From Actinomyces viscosus (GTDB lineage: Bacteria > Actinomycetota > Actinomycetes > Actinomycetales > Actinomycetaceae), in assembly GCF_900637975.1 (NCBI RefSeq), contig NZ_LR134477.1, positions 3,410,001-3,474,000 on the forward strand: a stretch of 64,000 nt of DNA, written 5' to 3'. Positions 19,163-28,231 of the stretch are shown one piece after another. The notes under the pieces are model-generated. The model had not been told where the DNA came from. It did not search any database and worked only from the letters and a program-made list of their open reading frames with translations. The position numbers were made by a program, and so were the translations under genes. Within the stretch, counting starts at the first letter, position 1. Every line of letters starts with the position of its first letter.

Positions 19163-19351
19163 GGTGCGGACCTCGGGGATGGGAGGGAGTCGGTTCCCCT
19201 GGAGTCTACCGAGCAGCTGCTCGGTTTCTCACGGATCGCCGGCCACTGGCGCTGCGGAAGGAATATGACCCGCTACAAGCAGCGGCGTTGCGGGCCACCT
19301 GCGCTGGTCGGCCCTGATCGGGGACGTAGTTCACCCACGAGCACTGCGTTG

Positions 19352-19392
19352 TCTCGCTGACGACTGAGGTCTGCCCTCAGTCGTCAGCGAGA
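19352..19392. repeat. 41-base near-perfect palindrome
   Basis: Two perfect 18-base arms (TCTCGCTGACGACTGAGG and its complement) with a five-base TCTGC loop. ACTGCGTT just outside the left arm matches AACGCAGT about 27 bases past the right arm, extending a larger cruciform. It lies upstream of the minus-strand NTPase-TPR gene and may be a terminator, operator or RNA element. Confidence 0.7.
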
Positions 19393-19581
19393 GAAGTACG
19401 TTCTGGACGGAGAACGCAGTTCCCGATCCGCTCGGTCGACTGCTCCACGCTGGCACGGCGGCACGTCCGAGCTGGCCAGGTTGGTGCGCCCCGGGTTGGC
19501 GTTCGCAGATGATGACTGCTGATGGCGTCGTCACTGACCGGGGCGCGTATCAGGGGAGTGTCCGCTAAGGGCTCGGGCCAC

Positions 19582-19695
19582 TACTGCATGAGGTTGGGGT
19601 TCTACTGGCCAGGGGTTGTGCGTACTCCACGAGCCTCCGCACCTCGTGGAGTACACCCATCTACCTGCCAGTGGCACCCGGCTCTCGTGCAGTAC
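19582..19695 (+). repeat. Four-half-site dispersed element, copy 3
   Basis: Half-sites are at 19582-19592 (TACTGCATGAG), 19622-19633 (GTACTCCACGAG), 19643-19654 (CTCGTGGAGTAC) and 19684-19695 (CTCGTGCAGTAC). Here the pairing is nested: a perfect 12-base inner stem with a nine-base loop, inside an outer stem with one G-T pair. It aligns over its whole length with the minus strand of 3818-3930, including the CTACTGGCCAGGGG block. Confidence 0.65.
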
Positions 19696-19782
19696 CAGCG
19701 GCTGCCGCATGAACGCCGCCGTCCCGCCATTCGTATCCGCATCACCGACCGACACGACCTCTGAAATGCCTCAGACGGAGGT

Positions 19783-21672
19783 TTACCGTGCCATCTGCTC
19801 TGTCACGGCCTCGATCTCCTGGCGGATGCGGGCGGCGTCGGCCTCCTTGCCGCTCCACTGGAGGACTGAGGCGTAGGTGCCCAAGGTGTCGGCGAGGCCC
19901 TGGCCGAAGGTCTGCGGCTGTGTGCGGGCCAGGCTCCGGTAGAGGTCCGCGGCCTCCCGCGCGGTCTCCAGGGCCTCGTCCCGGTGGCCGGCCTCGGCCA
20001 GGCGCTTGGCGAGCCGGTGCAGGCACGGAGCCAGTGCCGGGGCGTGGGTCGCGGGGTCCCGCTCAGCCAGCTCCCGGCGGATCTCCGCCGTCTCCCGGAT
20101 CGCGGCCAGAGCGGCTGAGCGGTGCCCGGTATCGCCCAGGCACTTTGCGACATTGTGCAGGCAGGCCGCCAGGTCCGGCTTGTAGGCGGCAGAGTCGATC
20201 TGCACCAGGCTGCGGTAGATCGTGACGGCCTCCTGGACGGCGGCCAGGGCCTCGTGCGTACGCCCGGCCCGGTTGAGGTTCAAGGTGAGAATATTGAGGG
20301 CCCGGGCGAGGTCGGCGGTGTAGGAGGCCGGATTGGCCCGCACCAGGCGCCGGTAGATGCCGATGGACTCCCGGGTCGCGGTGAAGGACTCATGCAGCCG
20401 CCTGGCCGTGTACAGGCCGACGGCGAGGATGTACAGGGACTCGGCAAGAGCCGGGGTGTAGGTGGTGGGGCTGCTCCTCACCAGGGTGCGGCGGATGCTC
20501 ACCACCTCGCGGGAGGCGGCCAGTGCACCGTCGAGGCGGTCGGCGTCGCGCAGGCAGGCGGCATGCGCCTTGAGAGCCCCGGCCAGATCGGGTAGGTGGG
20601 TGTCGGGGGCGCTGTGGGCCAGGGCCCTGCTGATGCCGACCGCCTCCTGGGTCGCGGCAAGCGCCTCATCATGCCGCCCCACGTCGCTCAGGCGCCGGGC
20701 CAGGGTTCCCAGGCAGCGGATGACCTCGGGGGAGTAGAGGGCGGGGGCGCGCCGGGCCAGCCCTCGGTAGAGCGCAGCGGCCTCCTCGGCCGCCTCCAGG
20801 GCTTCCTCCCGGCGGCCCACGGCGGCGCTGCAGTTGGCCAGGACCTCCAGGGACCCGGCCAGCTCGCTGGTGCAGGACCCCGGCTCCTCCTCATCAAGAC
20901 GGCGGTAGAGGCCGACGGCCTCCCGGGCCTGATCGAGGGCCTCGACGACGTAACCGACCGTGCGCAGGCGCGGAGCCAGGCTGCTCAGGGCCGCCGCCAG
21001 CTCGGGGACCTGGGCGTCCGGATCGGCCTGGACCAGACGTCGTCGGACGCTGATGGCCTGCTGGGCGGTGACGAAGGTATCGCTCGGCCTCCCGGACTCG
21101 CTCAGACGGCAGGCGAGCGTGGTCAGGGCCACCGCCAGGCCGGCGTCGTAGGTGCGAGGGGCCTCCCGGGCCAGGCTCCGGAAGAGGCCGACGGACTCCT
21201 GGGCGGTGGCCAGGGCGTCGCGCAGCTCACCGGCCGCACTCAGGTCGGCCGCGAGCCGACACAGCGACTCGGCCAGGCCGGGGGCATGGGCGTCGTAGTC
21301 CTGCTGGGTCAGGCGCCGTCGGATCCGGGCCGTCTCCCGTGAGATGCCGACTCCCTCGCGGATCCGGCGGGCCTGGCTCAGGCGCAGGGCCAGCACCGAC
21401 AGGCCCTCGGCGAGATCGGCCAGGTAGAGGTCCGGGTTCAACCGGGCCAGGCCCCGGAGGATCTGACCGGCCTCCCTCGCGGCATCCAGTGCCTCGCCGC
21501 GGCGTCCCGAGCCGGCCAGGCGCTCACTGAGCTCCAGCAGCCGGGCGGCGTGAGCGGCGCTCTCGGGGCTGACATAGGGGGAGAGGGACACGTCTGAAAG
21601 CCTCGGGCTCGGGAAACGGTGGTGAGTGCACGGTAGCCGGGGCCGGCCGGCATCGCGATGGGGAGACGTCAC
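19783..21672 (-). CDS. Tetratricopeptide-repeat protein
   Basis: 629 residues made almost entirely of ~48-residue tetratricopeptide repeats (recurring A..L..LA..L...GR..EALAA.QEAV.IYR.L pattern, about a dozen copies from residue ~32 to the end). No membrane segment or P-loop. The last ~50 residues (TLGTYASVLQW..EADAARIRQEIEAV) match the end of the NTPase-TPR protein downstream, so the two are paralogues. It probably provides a protein-binding scaffold. The start is uncertain: GTG at 21672 gives the longest product, GTG at 21591 begins just before the repeats. GC is higher than in its paralogue. Confidence 0.75.
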   Translation of the reverse strand: MTSPHRDAGRPRLPCTHHRFPSPRLSDVSLSPYVSPESAAHAARLLELSERLAGSGRRGEALDAAREAGQILRGLARLNPDLYLADLAEGLSVLALRLSQARRIREGVGISRETARIRRRLTQQDYDAHAPGLAESLCRLAADLSAAGELRDALATAQESVGLFRSLAREAPRTYDAGLAVALTTLACRLSESGRPSDTFVTAQQAISVRRRLVQADPDAQVPELAAALSSLAPRLRTVGYVVEALDQAREAVGLYRRLDEEEPGSCTSELAGSLEVLANCSAAVGRREEALEAAEEAAALYRGLARRAPALYSPEVIRCLGTLARRLSDVGRHDEALAATQEAVGISRALAHSAPDTHLPDLAGALKAHAACLRDADRLDGALAASREVVSIRRTLVRSSPTTYTPALAESLYILAVGLYTARRLHESFTATRESIGIYRRLVRANPASYTADLARALNILTLNLNRAGRTHEALAAVQEAVTIYRSLVQIDSAAYKPDLAACLHNVAKCLGDTGHRSAALAAIRETAEIRRELAERDPATHAPALAPCLHRLAKRLAEAGHRDEALETAREAADLYRSLARTQPQTFGQGLADTLGTYASVLQWSGKEADAARIRQEIEAVTEQMAR

Positions 21673-21748
21673 CGCGGGCGCGCCCCGTCTGCCGCTCCTT
21701 TAGAATCGGGACAGGGTCGGTACTGGGATCGCGAGGAAGGGAGCAGGT

Positions 21749-22453
21749 GTGGGCGCGCTGTTCAGCCTGGACCACGTGGGGGTCCAGGTCGTTGCGATGA
21801 CGGCCACCTTCCTCCTGTGCCTGACGCTGGGAGCCGAGCGCCACCTGCGCCACAAGGACGCCGGCGTCAAGACGCACGTCCTGGTGGGGCTGGGCTCATG
21901 CCTGTTCACCCTCGTGTCCGCCTACGGCTTCGCCCCGATCACCGGTTCCGACATCTCCGTGGACCCCAGCCGCGTGGCCGCGCAGATCGTCTCCGGTATC
22001 GGCTTCCTGGGCGCCGGGGTCATCTTCGTCAACAACGACACCGTCCGCGGACTGACCACCGCCGCCACCGTCTGGCTCAGCGCCGCCATCGGCATGGCGT
22101 GCGGGGCGGGCATGATCCCCCTGGCGGTCACCGCCGTCGCGCTCGACTACGTCGTCGTCCTGCTGCTGGGGCCCCTCACCTCACGCCTGCAGCGCCGCCG
22201 TGGCGAGGTGACCGTGCGGATCGACTACGAGGTCGGCCGCGCCATCATGCCCGAGATCCTTCAGGCCGCCACGGCCTCCGGCTTCACCGCCACCCTGGAG
22301 GAGACCGAGATGATCCGCGGCGAGCACGGGCGCACCATGAACGCCGTCATGCGCTTCCACGGGCAGCGGCCCGCCGCCCACCTCATCGAGGCCCTCTCCG
22401 GGCTCGACGGCGTCGACGGCGTCGAGTGCCTCGAGGGCGGCCGGCTCGACTGA
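21749..22453 (+). CDS. MgtC/SapB family membrane protein
   Basis: 234 residues. The N-terminal ~130 residues form several transmembrane helices with the family's RHKDAGVKTHVLVGLGSCLFTLVS and GIGFLGAGVIF motifs. The C-terminal ~85 residues form a cytoplasmic ACT-like domain (VTVRIDYEVGRAIMPEIL). Family members have been linked to magnesium homeostasis and intracellular survival in pathogens; the biochemical activity is not firmly established. GTG start after AGGAAGGGAGC. A TAGAAT hexamer at about 21702 is a plausible -10. Divergent from the TPR gene. Confidence 0.85.
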   Translation: MGALFSLDHVGVQVVAMTATFLLCLTLGAERHLRHKDAGVKTHVLVGLGSCLFTLVSAYGFAPITGSDISVDPSRVAAQIVSGIGFLGAGVIFVNNDTVRGLTTAATVWLSAAIGMACGAGMIPLAVTAVALDYVVVLLLGPLTSRLQRRRGEVTVRIDYEVGRAIMPEILQAATASGFTATLEETEMIRGEHGRTMNAVMRFHGQRPAAHLIEALSGLDGVDGVECLEGGRLD

Positions 22454-22492
22454 GCCCGACGGCGGGCCCCTCCAGCTCCAGTCCTATTCCTC

Positions 22493-23977
22493 CTACTCCA
22501 GGGCCCGGATGATGGCCTCGACCGTGTCCTTGGCGTCGCCGAAGAGCATCGAGGTGTTCTCCCGGAAGAAGAGCGGGTTGTCCACCCCGGCGTAGCCGGT
22601 GGCCATGGACCGCTTGAAGACGATGACCCGTCCGGCCTCCCACACGTGCAGCACCGGCATGCCCGCGATCGGTGAGCCCGGCTCCTGGGCCGCGGGGTTC
22701 ACCGTGTCGTTGGCCCCGATGATGAGGACGACGTCGACGTCGTCGAAGGAGTCATTGACCTCGTCCATCTCCAGGACGATGTCGTAGGGGACCTTCGCCT
22801 CGGCCAGCAGCACGTTCATGTGCCCGGGTAGGCGGCCGGCCACCGGGTGGATGCCGAAGGTGACCTCCACGCCCTCCGAGCGCAGCATCTCGGTGAGGGT
22901 GGCCACCGGGTACTGGGCCTGGGCGACGGCCATCCCATAGCCGGGGGTGATGACCACGCGTCGGGAGGCCTGCAGCAGGTGGGCCACCTGGGTGGCGTCG
23001 GTCTCGTCCACCGATCCCTCGTGCCGGGCGCCGCCCGCGGCCGCGGAGGTCGAGTCGGTGCCGTAGCCGCCCAGCAGCACCGAGACGAAGGAGCGGTTCA
23101 TGGCCTGGCACATGAGGTAGGACAGGTACGCCCCCGAGGAGCCCACCAGCGCGCCGGTGATGATGAGCAGGTCGTTATCCACCATGAAGCCGGTGAAGGC
23201 CGAGGCCCACCCCGAGTAGGAATTCATGATCGAGACGACCACCGGCATATCGCCGCCGCCGATCGCCAGTACCAGGTGGGCGCCCAGAACCAGGGAGATC
23301 GCCGTCATCGCCGCGAGGAGTGCCCAGCCGGTGCCGGAGCCGGCCGGCACGCTCATGAAGCCCACCATGAGGAGCAGGGAGGCGACGAGGGCCGCCAGGT
23401 TGAGCACGTTGCGACCCGGCAGCGTCAGCGGACGCCCCGGCACCCGGCCGGAGAGCTTGAGGGCCGCCAGGATCGAGCCGGTGAAGGTCACCCCTCCGAC
23501 GAACACGCCCAGGAAGACCTCGCCCAGGTGGAAGGCCCCCAGCGAGGCGGACAGCGCGTCGGGGGAGACGTAGGAGTTGTAACCCACCAGGACCGCCGCC
23601 AGTCCCACGAGCCCGTTGAGCACGGCGATGAGCTGGGGCATCCCGGTCATGGCCACGCGCCTGGCCACCACCAGCCCGATGACCGAGCCCAGGGCCAGTC
23701 CCATGGCGATGAGCAGCAGCGTCGGCAGCACGCCCCGTGCCGGGTGACTGCTCAGGGCCAGGCCGATGGCGGCGAGCACCGCCACACCCATGCCGACGGC
23801 GCCCGCCACGTTGCCGGCCACCGCCGTCTCGTGGCGGGACAGGCCGGCGGCGGCCAGGATGAACAGGATCGCGGCGGCGATGTAGGCCAGGACCACCGGT
23901 GAGGGCAGTGACGGCACGGCGGCGGTCAGCAGCTCCGACGACGATGCCGGGGCCAGGGTCACCATCTGAGTCATCAT
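22493..23977 (-). CDS. pntB: NAD(P) transhydrogenase subunit beta
   Basis: 494 residues. Multiple N-terminal membrane helices (to about residue 290) form the proton channel with PntA. The C-terminal ~180 residues are the NADP(H)-binding domain with [15 protein letters not shown], and further [11 protein letters not shown] and [11 protein letters not shown]. The complex uses proton-motive force to drive NADH + NADP+ to NAD+ + NADPH. Lies 12 bases downstream of pntA on the same strand, forming a two-gene operon. Confidence 0.95.
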   Translation of the reverse strand: MMTQMVTLAPASSSELLTAAVPSLPSPVVLAYIAAAILFILAAAGLSRHETAVAGNVAGAVGMGVAVLAAIGLALSSHPARGVLPTLLLIAMGLALGSVIGLVVARRVAMTGMPQLIAVLNGLVGLAAVLVGYNSYVSPDALSASLGAFHLGEVFLGVFVGGVTFTGSILAALKLSGRVPGRPLTLPGRNVLNLAALVASLLLMVGFMSVPAGSGTGWALLAAMTAISLVLGAHLVLAIGGGDMPVVVSIMNSYSGWASAFTGFMVDNDLLIITGALVGSSGAYLSYLMCQAMNRSFVSVLLGGYGTDSTSAAAGGARHEGSVDETDATQVAHLLQASRRVVITPGYGMAVAQAQYPVATLTEMLRSEGVEVTFGIHPVAGRLPGHMNVLLAEAKVPYDIVLEMDEVNDSFDDVDVVLIIGANDTVNPAAQEPGSPIAGMPVLHVWEAGRVIVFKRSMATGYAGVDNPLFFRENTSMLFGDAKDTVEAIIRALE

Positions 23978-23989
23978 CTCCTCCTCACC

Positions 23990-25552
23990 TCAGTCCTTCG
24001 TGAACATGGCGAGCATGCGGTGAGTGACCGCGAACCCGCCGACGATGTTGATCGTGGCCAGGACCACCGCGATCAGGCTGATGGCGCTGATGAGCGGGTG
24101 GGGGTTGCCGACCTGCGAGATCGCCCCGACCAGGATGATCCCCGAGATCGCGTTGGTCACCGACATGAGCGGCGTGTGCAGGGCGGGAGTCACGTTGGAG
24201 ATGACGTGGAAGCCCAGGATCACCGAGAGCATGAGCACGATGTAGTGGCTCGTGGCCGCCGGCGGCGTCACCAGGACCAGGGCGGCGCCCACCAGGCTCG
24301 CCGCGGCCAGTCCCAGCCACTGCCGGGAGCGCGAGCGTGCCTGCGCCGCCCGGGCGGCCTCGCGGGCCGCCTCCTGGGAGGCCGCGTCGTCGGCGGCCGC
24401 CTCCGCCGAGTGCCCCGGGGCCACAGCGGCCGAGACCTGGATCGGGGGCGGGGGCCACATCACCTCGCCGTCGTGGGTCACCGTGATGGCGCGGACCACC
24501 TCGTCCTCCAGGTCCAGGGTGAGAACCCCGTCCTTGGCGGGGGTGAGCAGACCCAGCAGGTTGACGATGTTGCGCCCGTAGAGCTGGGAGGCCTGCGAGG
24601 GCAGCATCCCCGCCAGGTCCGTGTGCCCCACGATGGTGACGCCGCCGGCGGTGGTAACCACCTCGCCGGGCACCGTCAGCTCGGTGTTGCCGCCGGTGGC
24701 CGCCGCCATGTCGATGACGACCGAGCCGGGGCGCATGGCCTCGATCGCGCCCCGGTCCAGGAGCACCGGAGCGCGGCGGCCCGGGATGCTCGCCGTGGTG
24801 ATGACGACGTCGGACTCAGCGGCCTGGCGGGCGTAGAGCGCGTTGGCCGCAGCCGCCTGGTCGGCGTCCATCTCCTTGGCGTAGCCGTCGGAGGAGACCT
24901 CCTGAGCGCGGGGCAGCGGCACGAACTGCGCCCCCATGGAACGGACCTGGTCGGCGACCTCGGGACGCACGTCGGAGCCGCGCACCTGCGCGCCCAGGGA
25001 GCAGGCGGTCCCGATCGCCGACAGCCCGGCGACGCCCGCACCGATGACGTAGACGGTCGCCGGCGGGAACTTCCCCGCAGCGGTCACCTGCCCGCTGAAC
25101 AGCCGGCCCAGGTGCGAGGCCGCCTCGATGACGGCCCGGTAGCCGGCGAGGTTCGCCTGCGAGGAGAGCACGTCCAGGGACTGAGCCCGAGACACCCTCG
25201 GGACCACGTCCAGGGCCAGACAGGTGATGCCCCGTTCCCGCAGCGCCTCAAGCAGCTCGGGCCGGCGCGCCGGGTCCAGCCGGCAGATGAGCACCGCGCC
25301 CCGGCTCATGAGGGCCAGGTGCTCCTCACTCGGGGCCGAGGCGCTCACCACGACCTCGCAGCCCCAGACCCGGGCGCCACCGGCGAGCTCGGCCCCGGCG
25401 GCCTCATAGGCGTCGTCGGGAAACTGCGCCCGCTCGCCGGCGCCGCGCTCGACCAGGACCTCGTAGCCCAGGCGGGTCATCCGCTCCACCGTCTGCGGGC
25501 TCGCAGCGGTGCGCGGCTGATCCGCCGGCTCGCGGGGAACTCCGATACGCAT
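23990..25552 (-). CDS. pntA: NAD(P) transhydrogenase subunit alpha
   Basis: 520 residues. The NAD-binding AlaDH/PNT domain covers residues 1-370 (MRIGVPREP, then the dinucleotide fold VYVIGAGVAGLSAIGTA). A linker rich in Ala/Arg follows, and the last ~110 residues hold about three to four membrane helices. This is the fused alpha form (not split PntAA/PntAB). An AAGGAGG ribosome binding site immediately precedes the ATG at 25552, which is why I reject upstream in-frame ATG. First gene of the pntAB operon. Confidence 0.95.
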   Translation of the reverse strand: MRIGVPREPADQPRTAASPQTVERMTRLGYEVLVERGAGERAQFPDDAYEAAGAELAGGARVWGCEVVVSASAPSEEHLALMSRGAVLICRLDPARRPELLEALRERGITCLALDVVPRVSRAQSLDVLSSQANLAGYRAVIEAASHLGRLFSGQVTAAGKFPPATVYVIGAGVAGLSAIGTACSLGAQVRGSDVRPEVADQVRSMGAQFVPLPRAQEVSSDGYAKEMDADQAAAANALYARQAAESDVVITTASIPGRRAPVLLDRGAIEAMRPGSVVIDMAAATGGNTELTVPGEVVTTAGGVTIVGHTDLAGMLPSQASQLYGRNIVNLLGLLTPAKDGVLTLDLEDEVVRAITVTHDGEVMWPPPPIQVSAAVAPGHSAEAAADDAASQEAAREAARAAQARSRSRQWLGLAAASLVGAALVLVTPPAATSHYIVLMLSVILGFHVISNVTPALHTPLMSVTNAISGIILVGAISQVGNPHPLISAISLIAVVLATINIVGGFAVTHRMLAMFTKD

Positions 25553-25609
25553 AGTGCCTCCTTGCACGATACGGATGCCGTCGTCGGCATCTCACAAGAA
25601 ACTATCGGC

Positions 25610-25638
25610 AAGATAGAAGTTCTTGCGAGCTCGGGCAA
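25610..25638 (-). promoter_or_regulatory. Putative pntAB promoter
   Basis: On the minus strand TTGCCC (25633-25638) is followed after exactly 17 bases by TATCTT (25610-25615), a reasonable -35/-10 pair about 58 bases before the pntA ATG. The leader between them and pntA also contains a GATGCCG/CGGCATC inverted repeat. Prediction from sequence alone. Confidence 0.45.
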
Positions 25639-25791
25639 GGGACCGTTGGGTCCTCTCCAGCAGGGGAGATGGTGCGAGGGGCGTCGGGAGGACGATCGAG
25701 AGAGGTCGAATCGACAGCGCTCGACCAGTACCGGACCGGTACTAGAGCAGTGTCAGGTCGGCGCCGGCTCAGGGGCGGTTCGGGGCCGGTC

Positions 25792-26547
25792 TCAGGGCCG
25801 GGCCATGTCCCAGCAGCGGGCGCCACCGGTCATGCCGGCCTCGTTGGGGACCACGACGACGTCGTCGCCGATCTTGCCCAGCTGGGCCGCCGTGATCCGG
25901 CGCGAGTTGCCGCCGCCCAGGTAGAGACGGTCCCACAGGTACATCGGGCGCAGGGCGTCGACGACGCGGCGCACCCGGCGCGACCAGTGGGCGTCGCCCA
26001 GGCGCAGGCGCTCGTGCTCGCCGATGTAGTCGTCATAGGTCAGGCCCCAGCGCACCGGCCCCTGGGAGACCTCCACGTGCGGGGCCAGCACGCCGTTGTC
26101 GAACACGGCGTTGCCCAGCCCCGTCCCCAGGGTCACGATCATCTCCAGGCCGTGGCCCGTGACGACGCCGGCCCCGGCGACCTCGGCGTCGTTGAGGACC
26201 AGGGAGGGGATGCCCAGCGCGGTGGAGACACCTGTGCCCATGTCGAAACGGGCCCAGGCCTCCACCAGCTCGGGAAGCACCTTGGAGCGCGGTCCGTCCC
26301 TGGTGATGTAGTGGGGCGTGGCGATGACGACCCCGTGGCGGATCATGCCCGGCATCCCCACCGTCACCCGGTCCGCGCCCGGCAGCTGGGAGGCCAGGGA
26401 GGCGATGGTCTCCACCAGCTTCGTCGGCGGCAGCGGGTAGGGGGTCGGGGTGCGCACGGCGCGGGAGATGATGTTGCCCTCGGCGTCGAGCACCGAGGCC
26501 TTGATGCCGCCGCCGCCGCAGTCCACGGACAGAGTCGTTGTGCTCAC
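25792..26547 (-). CDS. ROK-family kinase-like protein (possible polyphosphate glucokinase)
   Basis: 251 residues with the ASKHA phosphate-binding start LSVDCGGGGIKASVLD and a second loop VTLGTGLGNAVFDNG, plus VGMPGMI and a C-terminal LYLGGGNSRRI. This resembles the actinobacterial polyphosphate-glucokinase branch of ROK proteins, which phosphorylate glucose. The cysteine zinc motif common in ROK proteins is absent, and I do not see the EFGH-type glucose-binding motif, so the substrate is uncertain. GTG start at 26547. Divergent from truA, with 48 bases between the two start codons. Confidence 0.75.
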   Translation of the reverse strand: MSTTTLSVDCGGGGIKASVLDAEGNIISRAVRTPTPYPLPPTKLVETIASLASQLPGADRVTVGMPGMIRHGVVIATPHYITRDGPRSKVLPELVEAWARFDMGTGVSTALGIPSLVLNDAEVAGAGVVTGHGLEMIVTLGTGLGNAVFDNGVLAPHVEVSQGPVRWGLTYDDYIGEHERLRLGDAHWSRRVRRVVDALRPMYLWDRLYLGGGNSRRITAAQLGKIGDDVVVVPNEAGMTGGARCWDMARP

Positions 26548-26595
26548 GGCTGCGAGCCTAGTGGAAGCACGCAACCAGTGCGGTTCAATGGGGCC

Positions 26596-27483
26596 ATGCC
26601 ACGCATCCGCCTCGACCTGGCCTACGACGGCACCTTCTTCTCCGGGTGGGCCGCCCAGCCCGGGCTGCGCACCGTCGAGGGGGTGCTGACCGACGCCCTG
26701 GCCACCGTCCTGCGCGAACCCGTCCGCCTCACGGTGGCCGGCCGCACCGACGCCGGCGTCCACGCCGCCGCCCAGGTGGTCCACCTCGATACGAGCCCCG
26801 AGGCCTGGACCGCGCTGCCCGGGCGCTCCGAGCGCAGCCCCGAGGCGGCCCTGCTCACCCGGCTCGCCGGTGTCCTGGCGCGCGAGGCCCAGGAGAGCCT
26901 GCCGCGCACCCCGCGCGGGGCCGGCGACGTCGTCGTCACCGGGGCGCGCATCGTGCCGGAGGCCTTCGACGCCCGCTTCGGTGCGCTCAGCCGCCGCTAC
27001 GCCTACCGGATCGCCGACGCCGCCGCACCGCGCGATCCCGCCCGGCGCGCCACCGTCCTGTGGGTGCCGGACCGGCTCGACGTCGAGGCGATGGCCGCCT
27101 CGGCCGCGCCCCTGCTGGGAGAGCACGACTTCCTGTCCTACTGCAAGCCCCGCGAGGGCGCCACGACCATCCGCACCCTGCGCACCCTCCACTGGCGGCG
27201 AGCCGAAACGGGGTCGGATGCCGGGCTCGTCGTTCTGTCCGTCGTCGCCGACGCCTTCTGCCACTCCATGGTCCGCTCCCTGGTGGGGGCCGGGCTCGCC
27301 GTCGGGCAGGGACGCAGGCCCGTCACCTGGCCCGGTGAGCTCCTGGCGGCCCGTACGCGCGACGGCGCCGCCCCAGTGGCCCCGCCGCACGGGCTGACCC
27401 TGGAGGAGGTCACCTACCCCGGTGACGAGGAGCTCGCCGCCCAGGCCGAGCGCGCCCGCACCACCCGCCGACTGACCTGCTGA
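26596..27483 (+). CDS. truA: tRNA pseudouridine(38-40) synthase TruA
   Basis: 295 residues. Converts uridines 38-40 of the tRNA anticodon stem to pseudouridine. MPRIRLDLAYDGTFFSGWAAQP and the catalytic aspartate in VAGRTDAGVHA (residue about 55) are present, as are FLSYCKPREGATTIRT and the C-terminal MVRSLVGAGLAVGQGR. The frame is open far upstream, antisense to the ROK gene, but the ATG at 26596 fits the family. About 30 residues longer than E. coli TruA through internal loops. In many genomes truA precedes rplM, as here. Confidence 0.95.
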   Translation: MPRIRLDLAYDGTFFSGWAAQPGLRTVEGVLTDALATVLREPVRLTVAGRTDAGVHAAAQVVHLDTSPEAWTALPGRSERSPEAALLTRLAGVLAREAQESLPRTPRGAGDVVVTGARIVPEAFDARFGALSRRYAYRIADAAAPRDPARRATVLWVPDRLDVEAMAASAAPLLGEHDFLSYCKPREGATTIRTLRTLHWRRAETGSDAGLVVLSVVADAFCHSMVRSLVGAGLAVGQGRRPVTWPGELLAARTRDGAAPVAPPHGLTLEEVTYPGDEELAAQAERARTTRRLTC

Positions 27484-27548
27484 CCCCGCTCCGCCGACGG
27501 CCCGCCGAGGCGCGTGGTGCGATTCACGGAACTGGAAAGCCGCACCTT

Positions 27549-27578
27549 TTGACCCTCCTGTGGGCCGCCCGGTACTGT
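27549..27578 (+). promoter_or_regulatory. Putative rplM-rpsI promoter
   Basis: TTGACC at 27549-27554, an 18-base spacer, then TACTGT at 27573-27578. It lies 66 bases after truA and leaves a leader of about 160 bases before the rplM GTG, long enough for a regulatory structure, although I see no named leader motif. Confidence 0.5.
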
Positions 27579-27744
27579 TGGCAATCGTCGTGCAGCACGC
27601 GCGTGCGTGTCCGCGGTGCCGTCCCACTCGCCCCGGATCGCCTGTGCTCCGACCACTCACCTGACCATGGTGGTCTCGCCGAACCGCGAACGCTTCACCG
27701 CGCTTCGGCGTGCCCACTCGCCAAGAGAAACGAAGGCAACGCCC

Positions 27745-28188
27745 GTGCGCACGTATACACCGAAGCCCGGCGACGTCGAGAAGAGCTGGTACGTCATCGA
27801 CGCTACCGACGTCGTCCTGGGTCGACTCGCGGCCCAGGCCGCCACCCTGCTCCGTGGGAAGCACAAGCCCCAGTTCGCGCCCAACGAGGACTGCGGCGAC
27901 TACGTCGTCATCATCAACGCCGACAAGGTGGCCCTCACCAACGGCAAGGCTGACAAGAAGTTCGCCTACCGCCACTCCGGCCACCCGGGCGGCCTGACCG
28001 CCGTCTCCTACCGCGAGCTGCTGGCCACCCGCCCCGAGCGCGCCGTCGAGAAGGCCATCAAGGGCATGGTCCCTCACACCAAGCTCGGTCGCGCTCAGCT
28101 CAAGAAGCTCAAGGTCTACGCAGGTGCCGAGCACCCGCACGCCTCCCAGAACCCGAAGACGTTCGAGATCACCCAGGTCGCCCAGTAA
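27745..28188 (+). CDS. rplM: 50S ribosomal protein L13
   Basis: 147 residues. The GTG at 27745 gives [22 protein letters not shown], the family start; upstream in-frame codons are rejected. The signature [11 protein letters not shown] and the segment [15 protein letters not shown] are present. L13 is an early-assembly 23S rRNA-binding protein. Co-transcribed with rpsI, 43 bases downstream. Confidence 0.97.
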   Translation: MRTYTPKPGDVEKSWYVIDATDVVLGRLAAQAATLLRGKHKPQFAPNEDCGDYVVIINADKVALTNGKADKKFAYRHSGHPGGLTAVSYRELLATRPERAVEKAIKGMVPHTKLGRAQLKKLKVYAGAEHPHASQNPKTFEITQVAQ

Positions 28189-28231
28189 GCGCTCCAGCGC
28201 TCGGCACCCCGCGACAAGCAAAGGACACATC

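Larger units (their letters stand above)
19163..19782. other. 620-base spacer between the two TPR genes
   Basis: No supported gene. It holds a 41-base palindrome at 19352-19392, framed by ACTGCGTT and AACGCAGT, and a copy of the four-half-site element at 19582-19695. The promoter of the downstream minus-strand NTPase-TPR gene should lie between about 19200 and 19350. I cannot pick a convincing -35/-10 pair. Confidence 0.55.

Noticed and set aside
25669..26595. Upstream open extension of truA antisense to the ROK gene
   Set aside because: TruA homology begins at the ATG at 26596; the extension has the composition of an antisense frame.
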